64,000 bases of DNA from Pseudorhodoferax soli (GCF_003337555.1 NZ_QPJK01000007.1:196553-260552), one strand, 5' to 3'. Shown: positions 51,727 through 60,938, counted from the first letter of the stretch. Notes: generated by a model from the sequence alone, not told the origin. Numbers and translations are program-made.

Positions 51727-52731
51727 ATGACCGAACTCGTGGTGCAGCGCCCCGAAGGGCTCTACTGCCCACCTGGCGACTTCTACATCGACCCGTGGCG
51801 GCCCGTGGACCGGGCCGTGATCACGCACGCCCACGCCGACCATGCGCGCACCGGCCACGGGCACTACCTCGCGGCCGCCGCCGGCGAGGGCGTGCTGCGC
51901 CAGCGCCTGGGCGAGATCACGCTGCAGACCCTGGCCTATGGCGAGCGCATCGCGCACCACGGCGTGGAGATCTCGCTGCACCCGGCCGGCCATGTGCTGG
52001 GTTCGGCCCAGGTACGGCTGAGCCATGGCGGTGAGGTGTGGGTCGCCAGCGGCGACTACAAGGTCGCCCCCGACCCGACCTGCGCGCCGTTCGAGCCGCA
52101 ACGCTGCGACGTGTTCATCACCGAGTCGACCTTCGGCCTGCCGATCTACCGCTGGCGCAGCGATGCCGAGCTGTTCGCCGAGATCGACGCCTGGTGGCAG
52201 GCGAATGCGGAGCTCGGCCGCGCCAGCCTCTTGGCCTGCTACAGCTTCGGCAAGGCCCAGCGCATCCTGGCCGGCGTCAACGCGGCCATCGGCCCCATCG
52301 TCGTGCACGGCGCCGTCGAGCCTTTGAACCAGGCCTACCGCGCAGCCGGCGTGGCCCTGCCCGCCACGCAGCTGGCCACCGAGATCACCGACCGCGCCGT
52401 GTTCAAGCGCGCGCTCGTGCTGTGTCCGCCCAGCGCGGCCGCCAGCACCTGGGCGCGGCGCTTCGGCGATGTCGGCACGGCCTTCGCGAGCGGCTGGATG
52501 CAGCTGCGCGGCGCACGCCGGCGCGGCGGCTACGACCGCGGCTTCGTGCTCAGCGACCACGCCGACTGGCCCGGCCTGCACCGGGCCATCGGCGCGACCG
52601 GCGCGCAGCGCGTGATCGTGACGCACGGCAGCATTCCGGTCATGGTGCGCTACCTGGGCGAGCAAGGGCTGCAAGCCGGCGCCTTCCAGACCGAATACGG
52701 GGACGAGGTGCTGGAGACCGAGGCTGCATGA
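51727..52731 (+). CDS. Ligase-associated DNA exonuclease (metallo-beta-lactamase fold)
   Basis: The protein has 334 residues. The metal-binding motif THAHADHA and later HPAGHVLGSAQ, ASGDYK and LSDHAD are those of the CPSF-like beta-lactamase/beta-CASP group. The opening PEGLYCPPGDFYIDPW is typical of ligase-associated exonucleases. It acts in DNA repair with the ligase encoded right behind it (ATGA overlap). ATG 51727 is preferred; ATG 51718 is also possible. A TATACG box lies just ahead, so the mRNA may be nearly leaderless. Confidence 0.92.
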   Translation: MTELVVQRPEGLYCPPGDFYIDPWRPVDRAVITHAHADHARTGHGHYLAAAAGEGVLRQRLGEITLQTLAYGERIAHHGVEISLHPAGHVLGSAQVRLSHGGEVWVASGDYKVAPDPTCAPFEPQRCDVFITESTFGLPIYRWRSDAELFAEIDAWWQANAELGRASLLACYSFGKAQRILAGVNAAIGPIVVHGAVEPLNQAYRAAGVALPATQLATEITDRAVFKRALVLCPPSAAASTWARRFGDVGTAFASGWMQLRGARRRGGYDRGFVLSDHADWPGLHRAIGATGAQRVIVTHGSIPVMVRYLGEQGLQAGAFQTEYGDEVLETEAA

Positions 52732-54467
52732 AGCTGTTCGCGCGCCTGTTCAGCGAGCTGGACGCCACCACCTCCACCAGCGCCAAGGTGCAGGCCATGC
52801 AGCGCTATTTTGCGCAGGCGCAGCCGGCCGATGCGGCCTGGGCCGTGTACTTCCTGGCGGGCGGCAAGCCGCGCCAGGTGGTGCGCACGGCCAGCCTGCG
52901 GGCCATCGCCTGCGAAATGGCCGGCATCCCCGACTGGCTGTTCGAGGAAAGCTACCAGGCCGTGGGCGACCTGGCCGAGACCATCGCCTACGTCCTGCCG
53001 CTGGACGGTGGCGGCAGCACGCTGGGCCTGGCCGCCTGGATCGAGGAGCGGCTGCTGCCTTTGCGTGGCCTGCCCGAGCCGGAGGTGGCCGCGCGCGTGC
53101 GCGGCTACTGGGAGGAGCTGGACCCGCAGGGCCGCTTCCTGCTGATCAAGCTGGTGGGCGGCGGCTTTCGCGTCGGCGTCAGCAAGCTGCTGGTGCAACG
53201 CGCGCTGGCCGCGCACGCGGGCGTGGATGCCAAGCGCGTGGCCCAGCGCATGATGGGCTATACCGACACGCGCAGCATGCCCACGCCCGAGCGCTTCGCG
53301 GCGCTGACCCATACGGCATTGGACGAGGACAGTGCGCATGCGCCGGCCGACCCCGGCCAGCCCTACCCCTTCTTCCTCGCGCACCAGCTGGACGCGCCGC
53401 TCGGCGAGTTGCCCGACCGGCTGGGCCCCGTGGACGACTGGCAGGTCGAATGGAAGTACGACGGCATCCGCGGCCAGATCGTCAAGCGCGCAGGGCAGGT
53501 CTGGCTTTGGTCGCGCGGCGAGGAACTCGTGACCGAACGCTTCCCCGAGATCGTCGCCGCCGCCAGCGCCCTGCCCGACGGCACGGTGCTGGACGGCGAG
53601 ATCCTGGTCTGGCCGGCCGGAGCGGAGCAGCCCGCGCCCTTCGCGCTGCTGCAGCAGCGCATCGCCCGCAAGACGCTGCCGCGCAAGCTGCTGGCCGATG
53701 CGCCCGTGTCCTTCGTCGCGTATGACCTGCTCGAACTGGCAGGCCAGGACCAGCGCACCCGGCCGCAAGCCACGCGCCGCGCCGCGCTGGAGCGGCTGCT
53801 GCCACACCATCCCGGGCTGCGCCTGTCGCCGCTGGTCGCAGGCGCCGACTGGACTGTGCTGGCCGCTGCGCGCGCCGAATCGCGCGCCCGCGCCGTGGAA
53901 GGCCTCATGCTCAAGCGCCGCGACGCCGCCTACGGCACCGGCCGCACCAAGCAGGACGGCCTGTGGTGGAAGTGGAAGATCGACCCCATGGCCGTGGACG
54001 CCGTGCTGGTCTATGCCCAGGCCGGCCATGGCCGCCGTGCCTCTGTCTACACCGACTACACCTTCGCGGTCTGGAACCGTGCGCCGCAGGACGCGGCCGA
54101 GGCGCAGGCCGTGCTCGACGCCATCGCGCGCAAGGAGCCGGCCCAGCCCGGTGCGCTGCAGCTGGTCGCCTTCGCCAAGGCCTACTCGGGCCTCACGGAT
54201 GCCGAGTTCCGCCGCGTGGATGCCATTGTCCGCAAGAACACGCTGGAGAAGTTCGGCCCTGTGCGCAGCGTCGTGCCCTCACTGGTGTTCGAGCTCGGCT
54301 TCGAGGGCATCGCGCGCAGCCCGCGCCACAAGAGCGGCATCGCGGTGCGCTTTCCGCGCATGCTGCGCATCCGCGACGACAAGCCCATCCACGAAGCCGG
54401 CACGCTGGCCGAACTCGAGGATCTGCTGCATGCCACCGCCCCCGCGCCGCCGAAGGCCCTGGGTTAA
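52728..54467 (+). CDS. ATP-dependent DNA ligase (damage-response type)
   Basis: The protein has 579 residues. An N-terminal helical DNA-binding domain (1-200) is followed by the adenylation domain with the nucleotide-binding lysine Lys243 in EWKYDGIRG, DGEILVW and VEGLMLKRRDA, then the OB-fold with GLWWKWK. The order matches LigB/LigC-like ligases coupled to an MBL exonuclease. It seals nicks in repair. The usual Lhr-type helicase and PdeM partners are not adjacent here. Confidence 0.94.
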   Translation: MKLFARLFSELDATTSTSAKVQAMQRYFAQAQPADAAWAVYFLAGGKPRQVVRTASLRAIACEMAGIPDWLFEESYQAVGDLAETIAYVLPLDGGGSTLGLAAWIEERLLPLRGLPEPEVAARVRGYWEELDPQGRFLLIKLVGGGFRVGVSKLLVQRALAAHAGVDAKRVAQRMMGYTDTRSMPTPERFAALTHTALDEDSAHAPADPGQPYPFFLAHQLDAPLGELPDRLGPVDDWQVEWKYDGIRGQIVKRAGQVWLWSRGEELVTERFPEIVAAASALPDGTVLDGEILVWPAGAEQPAPFALLQQRIARKTLPRKLLADAPVSFVAYDLLELAGQDQRTRPQATRRAALERLLPHHPGLRLSPLVAGADWTVLAAARAESRARAVEGLMLKRRDAAYGTGRTKQDGLWWKWKIDPMAVDAVLVYAQAGHGRRASVYTDYTFAVWNRAPQDAAEAQAVLDAIARKEPAQPGALQLVAFAKAYSGLTDAEFRRVDAIVRKNTLEKFGPVRSVVPSLVFELGFEGIARSPRHKSGIAVRFPRMLRIRDDKPIHEAGTLAELEDLLHATAPAPPKALG

Positions 54468-54476
54468 TATCCCCCG

Positions 54477-55220
54477 ATGCTCATGCACCCGCCAGGCGCA
54501 GCAGCGCTGTCCCCCACCACGACCACCGCCGACGACGAAGGTACGCCTGTTTCGGTGAAGATCCGCGAACGCCTGAACGCGGCCAAGAAGCGCTTCAACG
54601 CCAACGACAACATCGCCGAGTTCATCGAGCCCGGCGAACTCGAGCAACTGCTCGACGAGGTCACGCAGAAGATGGAGGGCGTGCTCTCCAGCATGGTCAT
54701 CGACACCGAGCGCGACCACAACACCGACAACACCGCGCGCCGCGTGGCCAAGATGTATGTCAACGAGGTGTTCCGCGGCCGCTATGTCAGGCCGCCCAGC
54801 ATCACCGAGTTTCCCAACGCCGAGCATTTGAACGAGCTCATGATCGTGGGCCCGATCACGGTGCGCAGCGCCTGCTCGCACCACTTCTGCCCGGTCATCG
54901 GCCGCGTCTGGATCGGCGTGATGCCCAACGAGCACACCAACGTGATCGGCCTGTCCAAGTACGCGCGCCTGGCCGAGTGGATCATGGGCCGCCCCCAGAT
55001 CCAGGAAGAGGCCGTGGTGCAACTGGCCGACCTCATCATGGACAAGACCCAGCCCGACGGCCTGGCCATCGTGATGGAGGCCAGCCACTACTGCATGGCC
55101 TGGCGCGGCGTGAAGGACATGGACAGCAAGATGATCAACTCGGTCATGCGCGGCGTGTTCCTCAAGGACCCGAACCTGCGACGCGAATTCCTGGCCCTCA
55201 TCCCCCAACGCAAGTCCTGA
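54477..55220 (+). CDS. folE: GTP cyclohydrolase I
   Basis: The protein has 247 residues. The zinc and active-site motif CSHHFCPVIGR, the GLSKYARL loop and ASHYCMAWRGV with the third zinc ligand are all present. It converts GTP to dihydroneopterin triphosphate, the substrate of NudB encoded at 48641. It starts 9 bp after the ligase stop and is followed by a BLUF gene 9 bp later, so all may be one transcript. Confidence 0.95.
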   Translation: MLMHPPGAAALSPTTTTADDEGTPVSVKIRERLNAAKKRFNANDNIAEFIEPGELEQLLDEVTQKMEGVLSSMVIDTERDHNTDNTARRVAKMYVNEVFRGRYVRPPSITEFPNAEHLNELMIVGPITVRSACSHHFCPVIGRVWIGVMPNEHTNVIGLSKYARLAEWIMGRPQIQEEAVVQLADLIMDKTQPDGLAIVMEASHYCMAWRGVKDMDSKMINSVMRGVFLKDPNLRREFLALIPQRKS

Positions 55221-55229
55221 AGGCCGCCC

Positions 55230-55652
55230 ATGCTTGTCCGTCTGCTCTATGCCAGCCGCGCCGTGGACACCAGCCCCGGCGCCATCGAGGCCATCCTGAC
55301 CCAGGCCCGCGAACACAACCCGAGCTGCGGCATCACAGGCATCCTGTGCTATGGCGGCGGCATCTTCCTGCAAGCCATCGAAGGCGGCCGCATGGCCGTG
55401 AGCGAACTCTTCGGCCACATCCAGAAGGATCCGCGCCACCAGGACGTCGCGCTGCTGCACTTCGAGGAGATCAGCGAACGACGCTTCGGCGGCTGGACGA
55501 TGGGCCAGGTCAACCTGAGCCGGCTCAACCATTCCATCTTGCTCAAGTACTCCGAAAGAGCCGAACTCGATCCCTATGCCGTGTCCGGCAAGGTCTCGCT
55601 GGCGCTGCTTGAGGAGCTCATGGCGACCGCCTCCATCATCGGCCGCGTGTGA
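55230..55652 (+). CDS. BLUF domain blue-light sensor
   Basis: The protein has 140 residues, a stand-alone BLUF protein. The flavin-switch residues are present at standard spacing: Tyr7, Asn30, Gln48, Trp89 and Met91. Short BLUF proteins work by binding partner regulators when blue light alters FAD hydrogen bonding. It follows folE closely and is itself followed by a receiver protein and a histidine kinase; an interaction with them is only a suggestion. Confidence 0.93.
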   Translation: MLVRLLYASRAVDTSPGAIEAILTQAREHNPSCGITGILCYGGGIFLQAIEGGRMAVSELFGHIQKDPRHQDVALLHFEEISERRFGGWTMGQVNLSRLNHSILLKYSERAELDPYAVSGKVSLALLEELMATASIIGRV

Positions 55653-55785
55653 GAGCCTTGGGTGTATACCCGGACGCTGAAGCCGTCGATGTGTAGGCAA
55701 TCTCCTACGTGTCGGTCGAAGGCGCGCTGGCACAATCTTTCGAGCGCGGGTGATCCTTCTGCCCGCGGCCAGAACCCCACCTGCC

Positions 55786-56163
55786 GTGCCGCTCAGAACC
55801 TACATCGTCGAAGACAACCCCACCATCCGCGAGAACCTCGTCGCGACACTGGAGGAACTGGCGAACATCCAGGCAGTGGGCAGCGCCGAGACCGAAAACG
55901 AGGGCAAGGCCTGGCTCACCGAGAACGGCCTGCAATGGGATCTCGCCATCATCGACCTGTTCCTGAAGCAGGGCAGCGGCTTGGGCATCCTGCACGCGTG
56001 CAAGGACCGGGCACCGGGCCAGAAGCTCGTGGTGCTCTCCAACTACGCCACGCCCGACATCCGCAAGCGCTGCGCGCAGCTGGGCGTGGATGCGGTGTTC
56101 GACAAATCCAACGAGATCGATGCACTGATCGATTTTTGCGTCGAGCATTCGTCACGCGCCTGA
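55786..56163 (+). CDS. Receiver-only response regulator
   Basis: 125 residues from a GTG at 55786 (an in-frame GTG at 55750 is possible). CheY-like residues are in place: Glu9-Asp10, phospho-acceptor Asp57 (IIDLFLKQG), Ser85 and Lys107. No output domain follows. It probably receives phosphate from the histidine kinase encoded 17 bp downstream and acts by protein contact or as a phosphate shuttle. Confidence 0.88.
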   Translation: MPLRTYIVEDNPTIRENLVATLEELANIQAVGSAETENEGKAWLTENGLQWDLAIIDLFLKQGSGLGILHACKDRAPGQKLVVLSNYATPDIRKRCAQLGVDAVFDKSNEIDALIDFCVEHSSRA

Positions 56164-56180
56164 GCACGGGGGGCTGACGC

Positions 56181-57563
56181 TTGCCGCGCTTCGCACGTCC
56201 GCGCTGGCTGTCCATTCCGACGATGGCGATCAGCCTGCCGCTGGCGATCCTCGCCGCGGCCGTGCTGATCGCGATCAACGAGACCGGCCACAGCCGGTCC
56301 ATGGCCGCGCTCTCGAGCATGGCGCAGGTACAGCAGACACGCAGCGGCGTCACCCAGCTGCTGCAGCACATGCTGGACGCCGAGACCGGCCAGCGCGGCT
56401 ACCTGCTGACCGGCGACGCGCGCTACCTCGAACCCTACGAAAGCGCCACCTCGGTCATCGCGCAGAACCTGGACGCGCTGCGCGGCCTGTACCTGGAGCA
56501 CCCGCGCGAGCTGGAACTCTTCGCCGAACTCTCGCGCAACGTGCAGCGCAAACTGGCCGAGATGGATGTCAGCGTGCGCCTGCGCAAGCAGGGCCACGAA
56601 GACGCCTGGAAGTTCGTCCTCAGCACGGACGTCGGCCAGGAGCACATGAACGCGATCCGCGAGCAGTCCGCGCAGCTGGTGCAGGCCGCGCAGCTGCGCC
56701 AGGCGGTGGGCGAGTCGCAGATCACCCAAGCGCTGCAGCTCTCGCGCATCGGCATCGCGCTGGTGGCCATGGTCGGCCTGCTGGCCTTCTACATGTACCT
56801 GCGCCAGACGCGCCGGCTGCAGGCCGTGGACCAGCGCGTGCAGGAAGACCTGCAGCGTGAGCGCGACCTGCTGGGCCAGCAGGTGAACGAACGCACGGCG
56901 AGCCTGGCCGAGCTGGCCACCCATCTGCAGGAAGTGCGCGAACGCGAGCGCGGCCACCTCGCGCGCGAGCTGCACGACGAGCTCGGCGCCCTGCTGACGG
57001 CCGCCAAGCTGGACGTGGCGCGCCTCAAGTCACGCCTGGGCACTGACTCGCCCGACGCGCAGCAGCGCATCCAGCACCTGACGGACACGCTCAACAGCGG
57101 CATCGCGCTGAAGCGCCGCATCATCGAGGACCTGCGTCCCTCCTCGCTCACCAACCTCGGGCTGGTCACGTCCCTGGAGATCCTGGCCCGCGAGTTCGGC
57201 GAGCGCTCCGTGCTGTCGGTCACCACCAACCTTGAGGCGGTCGAACTCGACGAAGCCGCCCAGCTCACCGTCTACCGGCTGGTGCAGGAGTCGCTGACCA
57301 ACATCAGCAAGTACGCGCGTGCCCAGCAGGTGCACGTGAGCGTGCAGAACTACGGCAGCCACGTGACGGTGGAGGTCGAGGACGATGGCCAGGGCTTCGA
57401 CACCAGCCGCACCGCCCCGGCGGCCAGCCATGGCCTGGCCGGCATGCGCCACCGCGTCGAGGCGGCCGGCGGCAGGCTGGCCATCCACTCCACCGTGGGC
57501 CAGGGCACGCGCATTTCGGCCACGCTGCCCGTGCGCACCCAGGTGCCGCGCGCCGACACCTGA
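56181..57563 (+). CDS. CHASE3 sensor histidine kinase (HisKA_3/NarX type)
   Basis: 460 residues from TTG 56181 (ATG 56223 is the alternative). The order is membrane segment 1 (about 12-32), a CHASE3 periplasmic sensor (ETGQRGYLLTG typical), membrane segment 2 (about 185-205), a coiled coil, then dimerisation/phosphorylation helix ARELHDELGALL and an HATPase domain (VQESLTNISKYARA, DDGQGFD, GLAGMRHRVEAAGG). HisKA_3 kinases normally pair with LuxR-type regulators; here the neighbour is a receiver without output. Confidence 0.9.
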   Translation: MPRFARPRWLSIPTMAISLPLAILAAAVLIAINETGHSRSMAALSSMAQVQQTRSGVTQLLQHMLDAETGQRGYLLTGDARYLEPYESATSVIAQNLDALRGLYLEHPRELELFAELSRNVQRKLAEMDVSVRLRKQGHEDAWKFVLSTDVGQEHMNAIREQSAQLVQAAQLRQAVGESQITQALQLSRIGIALVAMVGLLAFYMYLRQTRRLQAVDQRVQEDLQRERDLLGQQVNERTASLAELATHLQEVRERERGHLARELHDELGALLTAAKLDVARLKSRLGTDSPDAQQRIQHLTDTLNSGIALKRRIIEDLRPSSLTNLGLVTSLEILAREFGERSVLSVTTNLEAVELDEAAQLTVYRLVQESLTNISKYARAQQVHVSVQNYGSHVTVEVEDDGQGFDTSRTAPAASHGLAGMRHRVEAAGGRLAIHSTVGQGTRISATLPVRTQVPRADT

Positions 57564-57722
57564 GCCAGCGCCGGCCGCAAGGTCGGCACCCTCCTACGCA
57601 GCCAGCGCACCACAGCCGACGGTGCGAACCGCCGGCCGCTGATCGGCTGGCCGCCCGCGTCTCTTTACGCTTGCGACCAGACCACAGCGATGGTCTTGAT
57701 CCACAGCCACAAGGAGTCCGTC

Positions 57723-57887
57723 ATGCTGCACTACTCGGTCGTTTTCCTGGTGATTGCACTGATCGCCGCCGTCTTCGGCTTCGGCGGCATCGCAGCCGGC
57801 GCCGTCGAGATCGCCAAGATCCTGTTCTTCATCTTCGCCATCATGGCCATCGTGGGCTTCGTCGTGAGCATGGTGCGACGCAACTAG
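57723..57887 (+). CDS. DUF1328 (YtjA-like) small membrane protein
   Basis: The protein has 54 residues in two membrane helices, [20 protein letters not shown] and the [19 protein letters not shown] stretch, ending SMVRRN. This is the full DUF1328/YtjA pattern, found in stress-related gene groups; the function is unknown. The ATG at 57723 has AAGGAG upstream. It opens a run of small envelope protein genes. Confidence 0.9.
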   Translation: MLHYSVVFLVIALIAAVFGFGGIAAGAVEIAKILFFIFAIMAIVGFVVSMVRRN

Positions 57888-57980
57888 CCGCCCCACGCCA
57901 CCGGCGCCGCCGCCCAGCCAGAGCACCCGGGCGCGCCGGTCCTCCTGTCTCTCTGCCCCAACGAACACAAGGAAACTGCA

Positions 57981-58406
57981 ATGAACCTCCGCACGCACAA
58001 CGGCCTGGCCCGCGACGCCGACCAGATGACCCGCCACCTCTCCGACCGGGTGCTGCAGTCGGCGCACGAAGCGGTCGACTCCACCCGTGACCTGGCCCAG
58101 CATGCGCTGGACAGTGCCGACGGTGCAGTGCGCAGGGCACGCGGCCGCATCGACCCGGCGCTCGAGGACATCGCCAGCAACGCGCAGAAGCTCGCACACC
58201 GCAGCCTGGACATCGCATCGCAGACCGGCGCGCGCGCCCAGCAGACCCTGCGCCAGTACGCGGCCGTGACCGAGCGCTACGTGGCCGACCAGCCCGTGCG
58301 CGCGATCCTGATCGCCGCTGCCGCGGGCGCCGTGATCGCCGCCCTGGCCATGGCGGCGGCGAGCAGCGCCCGCAAGCGCCGCGAAAACTCGCACCGCAGC
58401 TACTGA
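57981..58406 (+). CDS. DUF883 (ElaB/YqjD-like) membrane-anchored protein
   Basis: The protein has 141 residues: a long amphipathic helical region with alternating Ala, Arg, Asp and His, then one C-terminal membrane helix preceded by DQPVRAILIAAAAGAVIA and an Arg-rich tail. ElaB/YqjD proteins are inner-membrane, ribosome-associated stress proteins. It has AAGGA upstream. It sits between DUF1328 and YqjE-like genes, the usual neighbourhood. Confidence 0.85.
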   Translation: MNLRTHNGLARDADQMTRHLSDRVLQSAHEAVDSTRDLAQHALDSADGAVRRARGRIDPALEDIASNAQKLAHRSLDIASQTGARAQQTLRQYAAVTERYVADQPVRAILIAAAAGAVIAALAMAAASSARKRRENSHRSY

Positions 58407-58446
58407 GCCGCGGCCCGCCCTTTCCACGCTGCACCCCACCACGACG

Positions 58447-58833
58447 ATGCTGCATCCCATCTTCTCCACCGTGGTCTCCCGGCCCGACCTCGTGGTCGAC
58501 CACCTGTCGGCTTACGTGGCCCTGGCCAGCGAGGAAGCGGCTGCCACCGGCCGCGACCTCAAGCTGCGCGTGCTGGCACTGGCCGTGGCGGGCGTGTTCG
58601 GCCTGATGTTCGTGCTGCTCGCCGGCGTGGCCGCCATGCTCGGGCTGCTGCATGGGCAGTTCCACTGGGGCCTGGTGGCGGTGCCGGGCACCGCCCTCGC
58701 GATCACGCTGGTGGCCTTGCTGGCCAGCCGGCGTCCCTCACCCGGCGAGCGCTTTGCAGAGCTGCGCCGGCAAATGGCGGCCGACATCGGCCTGTTGCGT
58801 ACCGCAGGAGAAGGTGGCCATGGACACCACTGA
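58447..58833 (+). CDS. YqjE-like/phage holin superfamily membrane protein
   Basis: The protein has 128 residues. Two membrane helices (VLALAVAGVFGLMFVLLAGV and VAVPGTALAITLVALLAS) stand between charged ends; the tail is ERFAELRRQMAADIGLLR. This is the holin-X/YqjE pattern, which accompanies YqjD-like genes. It is probably an inner-membrane accessory rather than a phage lysis protein. It overlaps the next gene by 14 bp. Confidence 0.8.
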   Translation: MLHPIFSTVVSRPDLVVDHLSAYVALASEEAAATGRDLKLRVLALAVAGVFGLMFVLLAGVAAMLGLLHGQFHWGLVAVPGTALAITLVALLASRRPSPGERFAELRRQMAADIGLLRTAGEGGHGHH

Positions 58834-59302
58834 ACTGGCCAGCGAGCCCACGCCGCGCGAGCGGCTCGAGATGACCCGCAATGCGCTGGCGCGCCAACTC
58901 GTGCGCCGCCGCCGCCCCGGCCTGCCGTCCGAGGAGCCGCAGTTGGCGCAACAGGGCATGCTGCCGCGCATGCGCCGCGCGGCCCGCGTCTGGTGGCATT
59001 CGCACCCGATGCACAACGCCGTCGACTTCGCCCGGCCGGCCTTGCAGGACTACGCCGAAGACAAGCCCTACCGGCTCGTCGGCATGGCTGCCGGGGCCGG
59101 CGCGGCCCTGGCGCTGCTGCGCGTGTGGCATCTGCTGCCGCTGACCGGCGTGGCCTTCGCTCTCATGAAATCGTCCGACCTGAAGGCCACGGCGCGCTCG
59201 TTCGTCGCTGCGCCGCAGGGCGCAGTCGCAGATCCTCGCGAGGAGGAAAACCCACGCACGACCGCAGCGGTGGCCACCGGCCACCGAGCGGGCGCGGCGT
59301 GA
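58820..59302 (+). CDS. Hypothetical membrane-associated protein of the YqjD/YqjE group
   Basis: The protein has 160 residues. A basic N-terminal half (RRRRPGLPSEEP) leads to one or two hydrophobic helices (LVGMAAGAGAALALLRVWHLL) and a loose C-terminus. It starts inside the YqjE-like gene with GGAGAAGG upstream, so coupled translation is likely. It may be the YqjK-like member of this three-gene unit, but similarity is too weak to name it. Confidence 0.75.
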   Translation: MDTTELASEPTPRERLEMTRNALARQLVRRRRPGLPSEEPQLAQQGMLPRMRRAARVWWHSHPMHNAVDFARPALQDYAEDKPYRLVGMAAGAGAALALLRVWHLLPLTGVAFALMKSSDLKATARSFVAAPQGAVADPREEENPRTTAAVATGHRAGAA

Positions 59303-59373
59303 GACCGGTGCCAGGCCTCGTGCAGCCTGTCGCCACCATTGTTCCGCACCACAACAAGCCCAAGGAGCCAACC

Positions 59374-59691
59374 ATGCGCACCCTCCGCCCCCTCACCCTC
59401 GTCCTCGTCGCCGCGCTCAGCGTGGCCACCATCACCGGCTGCGCCGTCGTGCGCGACCAACAAACCATGGGCGCCTACGTCGATGATGCCGCGATCACCA
59501 CCGCGGTGAAAGCCAAGTTCGTGGAAGACAAGACCGTGGACGCCGGCGCCATCAACGTGCAGACGCTGAACGGCACCGTCAACCTGTCCGGCTTCGCCAA
59601 GTCCGGCACCGAACGTGCGCAGGCCGAGCGCCTTGCACGCGACGTGAAGGGCGTGCGCGACGTGCGCAACACGCTGGCCGTGCGGCCCTGA
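59374..59691 (+). CDS. BON domain lipoprotein
   Basis: The protein has 105 residues with a lipoprotein signal (lipobox TITGC). One BON domain follows (DDAAITTAVKAKFVEDKTVD, then VQTLNGTVNLSGF and VKGVRDVRNTL). OsmY/BON lipoproteins stabilise the envelope under osmotic stress. The ATG at 59374 follows AAGGAG. A strong terminator closes the unit 31 bp after the stop. Confidence 0.9.
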   Translation: MRTLRPLTLVLVAALSVATITGCAVVRDQQTMGAYVDDAAITTAVKAKFVEDKTVDAGAINVQTLNGTVNLSGFAKSGTERAQAERLARDVKGVRDVRNTLAVRP

Positions 59692-59722
59692 GCAACACCA
59701 CCCAGACCTTCAAAGGCTGAAT

Positions 59723-59755
59723 GGGCGCACACCTTGGGTGTGCGCCCCTTTTTTT
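59723..59755 (+). terminator. Rho-independent terminator
   Basis: GGGCGCACACC-TTG-GGTGTGCGCCC is followed by C and seven T. The 11-bp perfect stem ends the small envelope-protein run. Confidence 0.92.
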
Positions 59756-59780
59756 CGCGCGACGGCCAACAAGGCACTCC

Positions 59781-60938
59781 ATGCAGATCTTCAGTTGCGA
59801 CCACTGCGGTCATCCGGTGTTCTTCGAGAACGTGCAATGCCTGCAGTGCGGCAGCGCGCTGGCCTTCGTGCCAGAGCGCATGGCCGTCACAGCCATCGAG
59901 CCGGTGCCGGGCGCAGCACCGGCCGCCCCGCCCGACCCGCAGGCGCCGCCGGCCGAATTGCTGTGGCAGCCGCGCAGCGCCGACGATGGCAGTGCGCTGC
60001 AGTACCGGCTGTGCCAGAACCAGATGCGCTACCAGGCTTGCAACTTCACCGTGGCCGCCGACGACCCCAACCCACTGTGCATGTCATGCCGCCAGACACG
60101 CATCCTGCCCGACCTGTCGGTGCCCGAGAACGTGCCGCGCTGGATGCGCATCGAGACGGCCAAGCGACGCCTGCTCTACACGCTACTGCGCCTGGGCCTG
60201 GCCGACCCGCGCGCCAAGGAAGGCCCCGTCTACCAGTTCATGGCCGACCTGCCCGGCCAGGCGCCGGTCATGACGGGCCATGCCGCCGGCGTGATCACGC
60301 TGAACGTGGCCGAGGCCGACGACGACGAGCGCGTGCGCCGGCGGGTGCAGCTGTTCGAGCCCTACCGCACCTTGCTGGGCCATCTGCGCCACGAGTCCGG
60401 CCACTACTACTGGGACCAGTTGGTGCGCGACCATCCGCAGCGCCTGGCCGGCTTCCGCACGCTGTTCGGCGACGAGAGCCAGGATTACATGCAGGCCCTG
60501 CAGGCCCACTATGCGGCCGGTGACGGCCGGCCCGACTGGCGCCCCAGCTTCGTCAGCGCCTATGCCGCCGCCCACCCCTGGGAGGACTGGGCCGAGACCT
60601 GGGCCCACTACCTGCACATGGTGGACCTGCTGGAGACTGCGGCCTCTTACCGCACACGCATCGTGCTGCCCAGTGCCGACGGCGCGCAGCCCAGCCGGCC
60701 GGCCGATCCGTTCCAGGAGGGCCGCAGCAGCTTCGACGAATGGATCGCGCAGTGGGTGCCAGTCACGCTGCTGCTCAACAGCCTGAACCGCAGCCTCGGC
60801 CAGGACGACGCCTATCCCTTCGCGCTGAGCGAGCAGGCGCTGCACAAGCTGCGCTTCGTCCACGACGTGATCGGTGAGGCCAGTGCGCCAGCGCCCGCCG
60901 AAGCCCCGCCGGTGCAGGCGGAAGGTGCGCCGGCGTAG
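59781..60938 (+). CDS. Zinc-ribbon putative metallopeptidase
   Basis: The protein has 385 residues. An N-terminal zinc ribbon (CDHCGHPVFFENVQCLQCG) is followed by a second cysteine cluster (CMSCRQTR) and then a large domain with a metallopeptidase-like HESGH motif (GHLRHESGHYYW) and WAETWAHYLHMVD. This matches the putative zinc-binding metallopeptidase family often found in Proteobacteria. The activity is untested and the substrate unknown. The start ATG at 59781 begins the zinc ribbon. Confidence 0.88.
   Translation: MQIFSCDHCGHPVFFENVQCLQCGSALAFVPERMAVTAIEPVPGAAPAAPPDPQAPPAELLWQPRSADDGSALQYRLCQNQMRYQACNFTVAADDPNPLCMSCRQTRILPDLSVPENVPRWMRIETAKRRLLYTLLRLGLADPRAKEGPVYQFMADLPGQAPVMTGHAAGVITLNVAEADDDERVRRRVQLFEPYRTLLGHLRHESGHYYWDQLVRDHPQRLAGFRTLFGDESQDYMQALQAHYAAGDGRPDWRPSFVSAYAAAHPWEDWAETWAHYLHMVDLLETAASYRTRIVLPSADGAQPSRPADPFQEGRSSFDEWIAQWVPVTLLLNSLNRSLGQDDAYPFALSEQALHKLRFVHDVIGEASAPAPAEAPPVQAEGAPA

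Noticed and set aside
52038-52727. N-terminal extension of the DNA ligase frame by 230 codons
   Set aside because: The extension overlaps the exonuclease gene in another frame and is Arg/Ala-rich. ATG 52728 with ATGA coupling is the proper start.
58447-58833. Prophage holin gene
   Set aside because: It resembles holin-superfamily proteins, but its neighbours (DUF1328, DUF883, BON) are the chromosomal YqjD-YqjE set. No phage genes are present.
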